The position numbers were made by a program, and so were the translations under genes. From contig NZ_SLWX01000004.1 of NCBI RefSeq assembly GCF_004340525.1, positions 248,001-312,000 of the forward strand: a stretch of DNA of 64,000 bases. Reading direction: 5' to 3'. The notes beneath the pieces are model-generated. The model was not told where the DNA came from. It made no database searches and saw only the letters and a list, made by a program, of their open reading frames with translations. This DNA comes from Chromatocurvus halotolerans. GTDB lineage: Bacteria > Pseudomonadota > Gammaproteobacteria > Pseudomonadales > Halieaceae. Numbering within the stretch: the stretch's first letter is position 1; each line of letters begins with the position of its first letter. This document shows positions 57,406-64,000 of this stretch, piece after piece.

Positions 57406-58758
57406 ATGGCGGCTCCCATGCAAACACCTAGGCTCACTCGCCTGCGCTCACGGGCACTTTGGCTGCTGTGCGCGGGCGGACTTCTCGCCTGCCAGCTGGC
57501 AACACCCGCATTCGCCAAGGAGGGCGAGAGCACCTATGCCCTTGACGACCTGCGCACCTTCGCCGACGTGTTCAACCAGATCCGCCAGGGCTATGTCGAG
57601 GAAATCGATGACAGCACGCTGCTGCAGTATGCCATTGAGGGCATGCTGAGCGGGCTGGATCCCCACTCTGTCTACCTCACCAGCGATGCCTTCGACGACC
57701 TGCAGACTTCCACCAGCGGCGAATTCTCCGGACTCGGTCTTGAGGTCGGCATGGAGAACGGGCTGCTGCGCGTCATCGCGCCCATCGATGGCTCGCCGGC
57801 CGCGGAAGCCGGCGTGCAGCCCGGCGACATCATCCTGAAGCTGGACAACAATCCCCTCAAGGGCATGAGCCTGAGTGATGCCGTAGGCAAGATGCGTGGC
57901 CCGAAGGGCAGCGAGATCGAGCTCACGATCGGCCGCTCCGGAGAATCGCAGCCGCTCACACTGAACCTAACCCGCGACGTGATCAAGGTGGCCAGCGTAC
58001 GCGAACGCTGGCTGGAGGACGGCTACGCCTATGTACGCGTGTCCCAGTTCCAGAAATCCACTGGCGACGATGTCGCCAAAGCGCTGGAAGCCCTGAAGAA
58101 AGACCACGAGCTGAAAGGCGTGGTGCTCGACCTGCGCAACAACCCGGGGGGTGTGCTGGGTGCCAGTGTCGATGTCGCAGGGCTGTTCATGCGCGGCGGC
58201 GAGGTTGTCTATACCGAAGGACGGTTACCGAACGCCGGGCAATCCTATGGCGCCAGCGACGAGGACATCACCAACGGCGCACCGATTGTGGTGCTCATCA
58301 ACCGGGGATCGGCGAGCGCCTCGGAAATCGTTGCCGGGGCCCTGCAGGATCATGGCCGCGCCATCATCATGGGCACCGACAGCTTCGGCAAGGGGTCGGT
58401 GCAGACCGTCATGCCAATTTCGGAAACCCGCGCGGTAAAGCTCACCACTGCCCTGTACTTCACGCCCGGCGGCCGCTCGATACAGGCGGCGGGAATCGTG
58501 CCGGACATCCGCGTGGATCGCGCCCGCGTGACGGCGATTGGCGAGGAAGGGCGCATCAGCGAGGCCGACCTCATCGGACACCTTGGCAATGGCGATGGCG
58601 AGGAGCGCAGGAAGATCGAAGCCAGCGAACTGCAGTCCAGGGACAACCAGCTGTATGAGGCGCTGACATTGCTGAAGGGTGTCAACATCCTTGGCATGAA
58701 CCGCAGCCGCCCCACCGCCGCGACTCTGGCGCGCCAGGCACGATCAGACGATAACTGA
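57406..58758 (+). CDS. ctpA: C-terminal processing protease, S41 family (CtpA)
   Basis: A 450-residue periplasmic serine protease. A signal sequence with LWLLCAGGLLACQLATPAFA could be cleaved by signal peptidase I, or at Cys by lipoprotein peptidase (LLAC). A PDZ domain spans about residues 95-175 (GLGLEVGMENGLLRVIAP, AGVQPGDIILKLDN). The catalytic domain has the Ser in NRGSASASEIVAGALQD and the Lys in DSFGKGSVQT. In Pseudomonas such proteases trim cell-wall hydrolases with a lipoprotein partner. ATG 57406 has AGGA five bases upstream; in-frame ATG 57418 is an alternative. It is convergent with hisF. Confidence 0.93.
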   Translation: MAAPMQTPRLTRLRSRALWLLCAGGLLACQLATPAFAKEGESTYALDDLRTFADVFNQIRQGYVEEIDDSTLLQYAIEGMLSGLDPHSVYLTSDAFDDLQTSTSGEFSGLGLEVGMENGLLRVIAPIDGSPAAEAGVQPGDIILKLDNNPLKGMSLSDAVGKMRGPKGSEIELTIGRSGESQPLTLNLTRDVIKVASVRERWLEDGYAYVRVSQFQKSTGDDVAKALEALKKDHELKGVVLDLRNNPGGVLGASVDVAGLFMRGGEVVYTEGRLPNAGQSYGASDEDITNGAPIVVLINRGSASASEIVAGALQDHGRAIIMGTDSFGKGSVQTVMPISETRAVKLTTALYFTPGGRSIQAAGIVPDIRVDRARVTAIGEEGRISEADLIGHLGNGDGEERRKIEASELQSRDNQLYEALTLLKGVNILGMNRSRPTAATLARQARSDDN

Positions 58759-58761
58759 GCC

Positions 58762-58782
58762 AGCGGCCCGCTGGTGGCCGCT
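58762..58782. terminator. Hairpin between convergent ctpA and hisF
   Basis: AGCGGCC (58762-58768), seven-base loop, GGCCGCT (58776-58782), a perfect 7-bp stem exactly in the gap between the two stops. It has no T-tract, so a terminator function is only suggested. Confidence 0.35.
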
Positions 58783-59555
58783 CAGCGTCTGACCTCAATG
58801 CCACAGCTGGCCAGGTGATCCTTGGCCTGGGCGATGGTGTAATCGCCGAAGTGAAAGATGCTGGCGGCGAGCACGGCATCGGCGCCACCGATGAGAATAC
58901 CCTCGGCGAGATGCTCCAGTCGGCCCACACCCCCGGAGGCGATGACCGGGACGTCCACGGCATCCGTGATGGCGCGGGTCACGCCCAGCTCAAAGCCGTC
59001 ACGGGTGCCGTCACGGTCCATGCTGGTCAGCAGCAGTTCGCCGGCACCTAGCGCGGCCATCCGTTGCGCCCACGCCACGGCGTCAATACCGGTGGGACGG
59101 CGACCGCCGTGGGTGAAGATTTCGTAGCGCGGCCTGCCGTCCACATCCGCCACACGCTTGGCGTCAATGGCCACCACGATGCACTGGGCGCCGAAGCGCT
59201 GTGATGCTTCCTGCACCAGCTGCGGGTTGTGGATCGCGGCGGTATTGATGGCGACCTTGTCGGCACCGGCATTGAGCATGTTGCGGATATCCGCCAGCGA
59301 GCGGATGCCGCCGCCGACAGTGAGGGGAATGAACACCTCACAGGCAATCGCCTCGACGGTATGGGCGGTGGTGTCGCGGTCCTCGTGGCTGGCGGTGATA
59401 TCCAGGAAGGTGATCTCGTCTGCACCCTCCTCGTTGTAACGGCGGGCGATATCCACCGGGTCACCGGCGTCGCGGATGCCGACAAAATTGACGCCCTTGA
59501 CCACGCGGCCGTTGTCCACATCGAGGCAGGGAATGATACGCCGCGCCAGCCCCAT
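58782..59555 (-). CDS. hisF: Imidazole glycerol phosphate synthase cyclase subunit
   Basis: A 257-residue TIM barrel that cyclises PRFAR with ammonia from HisH to give IGP and AICAR. It begins [20 protein letters not shown], with the catalytic Asp in [27 protein letters not shown] and [13 protein letters not shown] (second catalytic Asp) follow. It is the last gene of hisB-hisH-hisA-hisF, with its ATG overlapping the hisA stop as TGATG. Confidence 0.98.
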   Translation of the reverse strand: MGLARRIIPCLDVDNGRVVKGVNFVGIRDAGDPVDIARRYNEEGADEITFLDITASHEDRDTTAHTVEAIACEVFIPLTVGGGIRSLADIRNMLNAGADKVAINTAAIHNPQLVQEASQRFGAQCIVVAIDAKRVADVDGRPRYEIFTHGGRRPTGIDAVAWAQRMAALGAGELLLTSMDRDGTRDGFELGVTRAITDAVDVPVIASGGVGRLEHLAEGILIGGADAVLAASIFHFGDYTIAQAKDHLASCGIEVRR

Positions 59556-60289
59556 CAGCGGGTCTCGTCACACAGGCGCTGGGCTTCGGCCACGTCCAGC
59601 GTGCCCTCGTAGATAGCGCGGCCGGTGATGGCACCGGCAATCCCCTCATGCGCTATGGCCGCCAGGGCACGGATGTCGTCCAGATTGGTAATACCGCCGG
59701 AGGCAATCACGGGAATGGATGAGGCCCTCGCCATGGCCAGAGTGGCGTCCACATTCACCCCCTGCATCATGCCGTCGCGGGCGATATCCGTATAGACAAT
59801 GGCGCTGACGCCGTCGGCCTCGAAGCGCTTTGCCAGGTCGGTGGCCGTGAGGGCGGACACCTCCGCCCAGCCATCGGTGGCGACCCGACCGTCGCGCGCA
59901 TCCAGTCCGACGATGACCTTGCCGGGGAAGGCCCTGCAGGCCTCACGCACGAAGACCGGGCGCTTTACCGCCGCAGTACCGAGAATTACATAACTGACAC
60001 CAGCGTGGATGTAATGCTCTATGGTTTCGAGATTGCGGATGCCGCCGCCGATCTGCACCGGCAGCCCGGGATAGGCTTTGACAATGGCGGTGACCGCCTC
60101 TCCGTTCACCGGCGCGCCGGCAAAGGCGCCGTTAAGATCCACCAGATGCAGGCGCCGACAGCCCGCATCCACCCAGCGCCCGGCCGTAGCCACCGGATCG
60201 TCGGAAAACACCGTGCTGTCTTCCATGGCGCCCTGTCGCAGGCGCACACACTGGCCGTCTTTCAGGTCAATCGCCGGAATTATCAGCAT
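59555..60289 (-). CDS. hisA: ProFAR isomerase
   Basis: A 244-residue TIM-barrel isomerase of histidine synthesis acting on ProFAR. It starts [20 protein letters not shown], with the catalytic Asp in AIDLK. Other marks are [34 protein letters not shown] and [15 protein letters not shown] 60289 gives the standard start and overlaps hisH by 7 bp. The longer open frame upstream is the antisense of nothing real and is discarded. Confidence 0.98.
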   Translation of the reverse strand: MLIIPAIDLKDGQCVRLRQGAMEDSTVFSDDPVATAGRWVDAGCRRLHLVDLNGAFAGAPVNGEAVTAIVKAYPGLPVQIGGGIRNLETIEHYIHAGVSYVILGTAAVKRPVFVREACRAFPGKVIVGLDARDGRVATDGWAEVSALTATDLAKRFEADGVSAIVYTDIARDGMMQGVNVDATLAMARASSIPVIASGGITNLDDIRALAAIAHEGIAGAITGRAIYEGTLDVAEAQRLCDETR

Positions 60290-60933
60290 GTTCCATCCCA
60301 CTCCAGAAAATTCTTCAGCAGGCGAAGCCCCGCCGTGTGGCTTTTCTCCGGGTGAAACTGCACCGCAAACAGGTTGTCCCGGGCCAGCGCCGCATCGATG
60401 CTGACGCCGTAATCCACGGCGCCGGCCACCAGCGCCCGCTCCTTCACCTTTACATAATAGCTGTGCACGAAATAGAAGCGAGCGCCGTCGGCAATGCCCG
60501 CCCACAACGGATGCTGCCGCACCTGCCGCACCTCGTTCCAGCCCATGTGTGGAACCTTGAGGCGCCGGCCCTCTGCATCGTTGAGCGGATGCCCGAAAAA
60601 GCGCACCTCACCAGGTATCAGGCCCAGGCAGTCGACACCGCCGTTCTCCTCGGAGCGGTCCAGCAGCGCCTGCATGCCGACGCATATCGCCAGCACCGGT
60701 TTACGCTCGTCGGACAGTGCCCGCATCAGCAGTTCATCGCAGTGCAGACGCCGGATCTCCGCCATGCAGTCGCGGATAGCGCCCACGCCGGGAAACACCA
60801 CCCGATCCGCGGCGCTGATCTCGGCGGGATCACAGGATACCACCACGCGCTCGGCGCCTGCGTGCTCAAGTGCGCTGGCCACGGAGTGCAGGTTGCCCAT
60901 GCCGTAGTCAATAACCGCAACGGTTCCCGTCAT
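60283..60933 (-). CDS. hisH: Imidazole glycerol phosphate synthase glutaminase subunit
   Basis: A 216-residue class I glutamine amidotransferase that supplies ammonia to HisF. The nucleophile Cys84 is in [12 protein letters not shown], and the catalytic His/Glu pair is in [13 protein letters not shown]. The N-terminal [20 protein letters not shown] is characteristic. It lies 5 bp downstream of hisB and overlaps hisA. Confidence 0.98.
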   Translation of the reverse strand: MTGTVAVIDYGMGNLHSVASALEHAGAERVVVSCDPAEISAADRVVFPGVGAIRDCMAEIRRLHCDELLMRALSDERKPVLAICVGMQALLDRSEENGGVDCLGLIPGEVRFFGHPLNDAEGRRLKVPHMGWNEVRQVRQHPLWAGIADGARFYFVHSYYVKVKERALVAGAVDYGVSIDAALARDNLFAVQFHPEKSHTAGLRLLKNFLEWDGTC

Positions 60934-60938
60934 GCGAT

Positions 60939-61532
60939 TTAAAGAACACCTTTGGTAGACGGCGTGATGCCGGCCATTGCCGGATCTGCCGACAGCGCCA
61001 TTCGCAGCGCCCGGCCAAAGGCCTTGAACACGGTTTCCGCCTGGTGGTGGGCGTTCTCACCGCGCAGATTATCCACGTGCAGCGTGACCAGGGCGTGGTT
61101 GATGAAGCCCTGGAAGAACTCATGGAACAGGTCGACATCGAAGGTGCCGATCATGGCACGGGTGAACGGCACCTGGAACACCAGCCCCGGACGCCCGGAA
61201 AAATCTACCACCACCCGGGACAGCGCCTCGTCCAGCGGCACATAGGCATGGCCATAACGAAGGATGCCCTTTTTATCGCCGACAGCCTTGGCCACCGCCT
61301 GCCCCAGGGTGATGCCGATGTCCTCCACCGTGTGGTGGGCATCGATGTGCAGGTCACCCTTGGCATCCACGGCGATATCCATCATGCCGTGGCGGGCGAT
61401 CTGGTCCAGCATGTGCTCGAGGAAGGGCACGCCGGTGTTGAAGTCGGCCTTGCCGCTGCCGTCGAGATTCACCGTGACGGTGATCTGCGTCTCAAGGGTG
61501 TTGCGTGTGACCGATGCCTTGCGTTCAGTCAT
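60939..61532 (-). CDS. hisB: Imidazoleglycerol-phosphate dehydratase
   Basis: A 197-residue monofunctional manganese dehydratase (no HAD phosphatase domain, unlike E. coli HisB). Metal-binding and catalytic blocks are visible: [56 protein letters not shown] and the late [19 protein letters not shown]. First gene of the his operon. Confidence 0.98.
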   Translation of the reverse strand: MTERKASVTRNTLETQITVTVNLDGSGKADFNTGVPFLEHMLDQIARHGMMDIAVDAKGDLHIDAHHTVEDIGITLGQAVAKAVGDKKGILRYGHAYVPLDEALSRVVVDFSGRPGLVFQVPFTRAMIGTFDVDLFHEFFQGFINHALVTLHVDNLRGENAHHQAETVFKAFGRALRMALSADPAMAGITPSTKGVL

Positions 61533-62084
61533 TGACTGCTCCGGGTGTGCTGCGAAGCGCCGGAGTGCGCCCGGCGCGGGAAACGGCGCGCATTATAGGC
61601 CCTCGCGGACGCGAATTCATCAATCGGGGCGCCGCCGCGCACAAACCGGGCAAAAACCGGCCAGGCCATGGCGGCCGGCGCGGCCCGGGGTGACTTCGCC
61701 GACGGCGCGGAACATGTTGTTGTCCCAGGCGGCCTCGATACCCAGGGCCCAGTTGAGCCCGGGCCGCTCGCTGGTCTGGGCACTTATCTGGGCGCCGGCG
61801 TGCAGGAGGTGGCCAACAGGACGGCCAGCGCCATCGGGAGAGCTTGCCGCAACGTGGGTCGTCCTGTCGTTACCGCATCATTCCGAGTTTACGCAGTTGC
61901 ATGGTTGATCGCCAGCGCGGGCGGGGGCGTGCCGGGGAGGCCTTTGGGCGGGGCTGTGACGGCGGTCACGGGCGTGCCGGGAATCCTTGTACGCGCGGGT
62001 TGTGCTGCTGTGCGTCATGCGTCGTGCGTTGGGTTGGTCGCTTCTGATTGTTGCGTCGCCGGGGGCGGCCGGTCCGGCGTTCCG
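61533..62084. other. 552-bp gap without a supportable gene
   Basis: Apart from the hisB leader I see no gene here. A minus-strand frame ending at the TGA at 61620-61622 encodes about 85 codons without stop and with natural-looking composition (LNWALGIEAAWDNNMFRAVG then GFCPVCARRRPD), but it lacks a start codon and any recognised family. It may be the eroded end of a lost gene. Plus-strand frames here are GC-rich shadows. In Pseudomonas an AsmA-type gene occupies this interval; I see no trace of it. Confidence 0.4.
61592..61597 (-). promoter_or_regulatory. Probable -10 element of the his operon
   Basis: A perfect TATAAT on the minus strand, 60 bp upstream of hisB. Possible -35 elements (TGAATT at 16 bp or TTGATG at 20 bp) are poor, so the promoter may be weak or activated. 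Confidence 0.45.
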
Positions 62085-62421
62085 GTGCCCGAGCCCCAGG
62101 CCGACGTACCGGCGGAGCTCATGGCGGAAGCATTCGGGTTATGCGGATAACATCCTGACGAAGGATCAATTTCAGGCGGTGCTGGATGCGCGCTTCGCCG
62201 AGCAGGATGCGAAGATCGACAGGCGATTTGCTGAACAGGATGCGAAGTTAGACAAGCGCTTCGCAGACATTGATCTTCGATTCACCGAACAGAACACCAG
62301 ATTTGAAAACCGGTTCGGCAGGTTGTAGCGATCACTGTTTCTCCACACCTGGCTGCTGGGACTTATCGTCTTCGTTCTGGTTGTGCCGCAGTCACAGTCC
62401 TGGTTTGCCCCCGTACCATGA
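62085..62421 (+). pseudogene. Broken coiled-coil membrane protein gene
   Basis: Reading from GTG 62085 gives VPEPQADVPAELMAEAFG and then stops early. One frame over it continues YADNILTKDQFQAVLDARF followed by tandem near-repeats FAEQDAKIDRR and FAEQDAKLDKR, a hendecad coiled coil, until a TAG at 62326-62328. The same frame beyond the TAG encodes a hydrophobic helix, TWLLGLIVFVLVVPQ, up to TGA 62419. The order acidic start, coiled coil, C-terminal membrane anchor is that of a common small-protein family. One inserted base near 62139 plus the amber codon therefore explain the pieces. Alternatively 61987-62328 is a short intact ORF. Confidence 0.5.
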
Positions 62422-62503
62422 CCCCCCCACTTCGAGCGTTTCACGGCCTACTTTGGGATCCCATGAACCTCGTGACGCTACTCCGGCAGCCAGGTATGGA
62501 CCG

Positions 62504-62806
62504 TTACGTGCAGTCAAGCCGCCGAGGCAAGTCCATGCGTTTATGAAGTATTCGAACTATCTCTATGTCAGTCTCGGAGAGCGGATGGTAGAAAATTACA
62601 TGACTGCCGATGGGAAATTTACGGTACCCGACCTTGATCACATCGCAGGGAATCCCTGCTTCGAGAGTATCGGCGAGCATATGAAAGGCATCGTCAAATT
62701 GCTTGGCATGAACTCTGCGTTGCTCTTTACCCCATCGGCGCTGGGTGTACGCTGCAATTGATTTAAGGTCAGCTTTAGCTGCCTCGGTAAGAGAAAATGT
62801 TCTCAC
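62504..62806 (-). CDS. parE: ParE/RelE-superfamily toxin
   Basis: A 100-residue toxin. It begins RTFSLTEAAKADLKSIAAYT, with the ParE pattern of a helix leading to RRWGKEQ, then GYRKFPIGSHVIFYHPLSET and IEIVRILHKRMDLPRRL near the end. ParE toxins poison DNA gyrase, while RelE relatives cut mRNA; the sequence favours ParE. The start is GTG at 62806, sharing a base with the antitoxin stop (TAGTG), so translation is coupled. AT content is higher than in the flanking core genes. Confidence 0.88.
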   Translation of the reverse strand: MRTFSLTEAAKADLKSIAAYTQRRWGKEQRRVHAKQFDDAFHMLADTLEAGIPCDVIKVGYRKFPIGSHVIFYHPLSETDIEIVRILHKRMDLPRRLDCT

Positions 62807-63045
62807 TAGCCAAGCTCTTCATCGAGCTCATTCATCAGCGCTTCGTAGCTATATTCAGCGGTACCGCTTTGCTCGCCTTCTTCGAGCAGGCGCCTCAGTG
62901 TGGCAGCCTTATTCTCCGTGTCTTCAAGCTGTCTCAGGGCGGCCCTTACCACCTCACTAGCCGAAGCATACCTTCCTTCAGCAACTTGTTGAGCTATAAA
63001 CCCTTCGAAGTGCTCTCCCAGGGTAATGCTGGTGTGCTTAGCCAT
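62806..63045 (-). CDS. parD: ParD-type antitoxin
   Basis: A 79-residue antitoxin. MAKHTSITLGEHFEGFIAQQ starts a ribbon-helix-helix DNA-binding domain, continued by GRYASASEVVRAALRQLED. The acidic C-terminal half (about residues 50-79) would wrap the toxin. ATG 63045 is chosen over 63078 because the latter lies inside the operator. An inverted repeat at 63061-63087 overlaps the promoter, so ParD, alone or with ParE, should repress the operon. Confidence 0.9.
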   Translation of the reverse strand: MAKHTSITLGEHFEGFIAQQVAEGRYASASEVVRAALRQLEDTENKAATLRRLLEEGEQSGTAEYSYEALMNELDEELG

Positions 63046-63060
63046 GCGTCGCCTCGCGAT

Positions 63061-63087
63061 GTACCAATAAGTACCCATTATTGGTAC
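63061..63087. promoter_or_regulatory. parDE operator
   Basis: GTACCAATAA (63061-63070), seven bases, TTATTGGTAC (63078-63087): a perfect 10-bp inverted repeat just upstream of parD. A further GGTACC/GGGTAC echo follows at 63083-63094. Confidence 0.8.
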
Positions 63088-63106
63088 CGGGTACGTAACA
63101 AGTCAA
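63077..63106 (-). promoter_or_regulatory. parDE promoter
   Basis: Minus strand TTGACT (63106-63101), 18 bases, AATAAT (63082-63077). The -10 lies within the right arm of the inverted repeat, so repressor binding would block polymerase. Confidence 0.6.
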
Positions 63107-63292
63107 GCCACAATGAGGAGCTGTTGCCGTTCGAATTCGCCCTCGCTGTTCTGCACCCAGACGGCAACGATCCCGCTCGATTCTGGGTGGCTAGGTACTG
63201 GCCAGGGGTAGCAGGCGACGGTGTCGGGTGGCCTGGCTTGCTCCCGGACCCTGAATCCCCTACCGTCGCCGCTGCACCGTGGAGACATCCCG

Positions 63293-64000
63293 ATGGCGAC
63301 ACAACTCTCCAGCCAGCTCCTCGCCTGGTTTGACCAGCACGGACGCAGGCACCTGCCCTGGCAACAGGCGATTTCCCCGTACCGCGTCTGGGTATCGGAG
63401 ATCATGCTGCAGCAGACCCAGGTCAGCACCGTCATCCCCTACTTCGAGCGCTTCATGGCCGCCTTTCCCACGGTGCAGCACCTGGCCGATGCCCCCGCTG
63501 ATGCGGTGCTTCACCACTGGACCGGCCTCGGCTACTACGCGCGGGCGCGCAACCTGCACCGCGCCGCGGGCATCGTCTGCGACCAGCACGGCGGCGTTTT
63601 TCCGGACACTGTAGACGGCCTCATGACCCTGCCCGGCATCGGCCGCTCCACCGCCGGGGCCATCGTCAGCATTGCCGGCGGCGGGCGCGCGCCGATCCTC
63701 GACGGCAACGTCAAGCGCGTACTCGCGCGCTACCACGCGGTCGAGGGCTGGCCGGGAAAGACCGAGGTGAGCAATACCCTCTGGGCCCTTGCCGAGGAAC
63801 ACACCCCCGGCCAGCGCGTCGCCGACTACACCCAGGCCATCATGGATCTCGGCGCCACGGTATGCAGCCGTGGCACCCCCCACTGTAGTGAATGCCCACT
63901 ATCGCTACAGTGCCTGGCAAGCCGACAGGGGAACCCCCGGGACTACCCCGGAAAGAAGCCCCGAAAGGTGCTGCCTGAGCGCAGCACGATCTTCATACTG
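63293..64000 (+). CDS. mutY: A/G-specific adenine glycosylase MutY (3' end outside window)
   Basis: The first 236 residues of the base-excision enzyme that removes adenine opposite 8-oxoguanine. Seen: [20 protein letters not shown] with the catalytic Glu, [17 protein letters not shown], the helix-hairpin-helix [27 protein letters not shown] and [14 protein letters not shown] with the Asp. The iron-sulfur ligands begin at [17 protein letters not shown]. The C-terminal NUDIX-like 8-oxoG recognition domain is cut off. GGAG lies eight bases before ATG 63293. In Pseudomonas mutY also lies close to hisB, separated here by the accessory insertion. Confidence 0.96.
   Translation, partial: MATQLSSQLLAWFDQHGRRHLPWQQAISPYRVWVSEIMLQQTQVSTVIPYFERFMAAFPTVQHLADAPADAVLHHWTGLGYYARARNLHRAAGIVCDQHGGVFPDTVDGLMTLPGIGRSTAGAIVSIAGGGRAPILDGNVKRVLARYHAVEGWPGKTEVSNTLWALAEEHTPGQRVADYTQAIMDLGATVCSRGTPHCSECPLSLQCLASRQGNPRDYPGKKPRKVLPERSTIFIL

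Noticed and set aside
61668-62150. A 160-codon plus-strand open frame covering most of the hisB-mutY gap
   Set aside because: Low-complexity Gly/Ala/Val-rich translation typical of GC-rich noise; only its last 22 codons look real, and those are assigned to the broken coiled-coil gene.
62428-62459. A short stretch reading HFERFTAYF that resembles YFERFMAAF of MutY
   Set aside because: About ten residues only, with no similarity before or after; chance similarity is more likely than a mutY fragment.

Overview
The window is about 64 kb of high-GC, densely packed chromosome from a gammaproteobacterium. I infer a member of the Pseudomonadales sensu lato, for example a marine Halieaceae- or Spongiibacter-like lineage. 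The basis is gene order. From the Ca2+/cation exchanger to the right edge it runs typA | glnA - DUF4124 - ntrB - ntrC - trmL - secB - rhodanese | gpmI - envC - ctpA - hisF/A/H/B - mutY, which I recall as essentially the Pseudomonas order. The stretch PilZ/FimW-like - serB - YtjB-like - parC also recalls Pseudomonas. No rRNA, tRNA, CRISPR array, prophage or insertion sequence was recognised.

Layout. 1-6.2 kb: tatC (5' end cut), an MsbA-type ABC exporter, a hemerythrin-like protein and a three-gene proton-translocating transhydrogenase (pntA1-pntA2-pntB). 6.4-11.1 kb: a photo-oxidative/ROS stress module, with an ECF sigma factor and ChrR-type zinc/cupin anti-sigma divergent from FAD oxidoreductase - DUF1365 - Cfa-like methyltransferase. 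Both directions carry the same TGATCC-N18-TAA promoter. 11.1-16 kb: a DNA-repair pair (PD-(D/E)xK/DinG-like helicase plus FAN1-like VRR-NUC) and an EamA permease. 16-19.6 kb: nhaC, a thioesterase, epmA and efp. 19.8-27.8 kb: FimW-like PilZ protein, serB, YtjB-like membrane protein, parC, a cyclic-nucleotide-binding-domain protein and an ElaA acetyltransferase. 27.8-31.7 kb: Crp/Fnr regulator, PAS protein and a CheB-CheR-PAS hybrid. 31.9-44.3 kb: a periplasmic-glucan locus with an 8.5-kb NdvB-type cyclic glucan synthase beside opgH and opgG. 44.4-46 kb: ExoD-like protein and cation exchanger. 46-53.4 kb: typA and the nitrogen-control genes. Here glnA and ntrBC each have a sigma-54 -24/-12 promoter with an NtrC site about 105-111 bp upstream of the predicted start point. 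53.4-61.5 kb: secB, rhodanese, gpmI, envC, ctpA and the his operon. 61.5-63.3 kb: a small accessory insertion between hisB and mutY, with a broken coiled-coil gene and a ParDE toxin-antitoxin pair with a clear operator. mutY runs off the right edge.

How it works together. Most of the window is core metabolism and envelope biology. Its regulatory logic is legible from the DNA: the ECF11-like sigma factor probably controls its own gene and the adjacent lipid-modifying operon, NtrC probably controls glnA and its own operon, and ParD probably represses parDE. Genes are tightly packed. Many convergent pairs have stops within 7 bp or overlap, and several co-transcribed pairs overlap by 8 nt.
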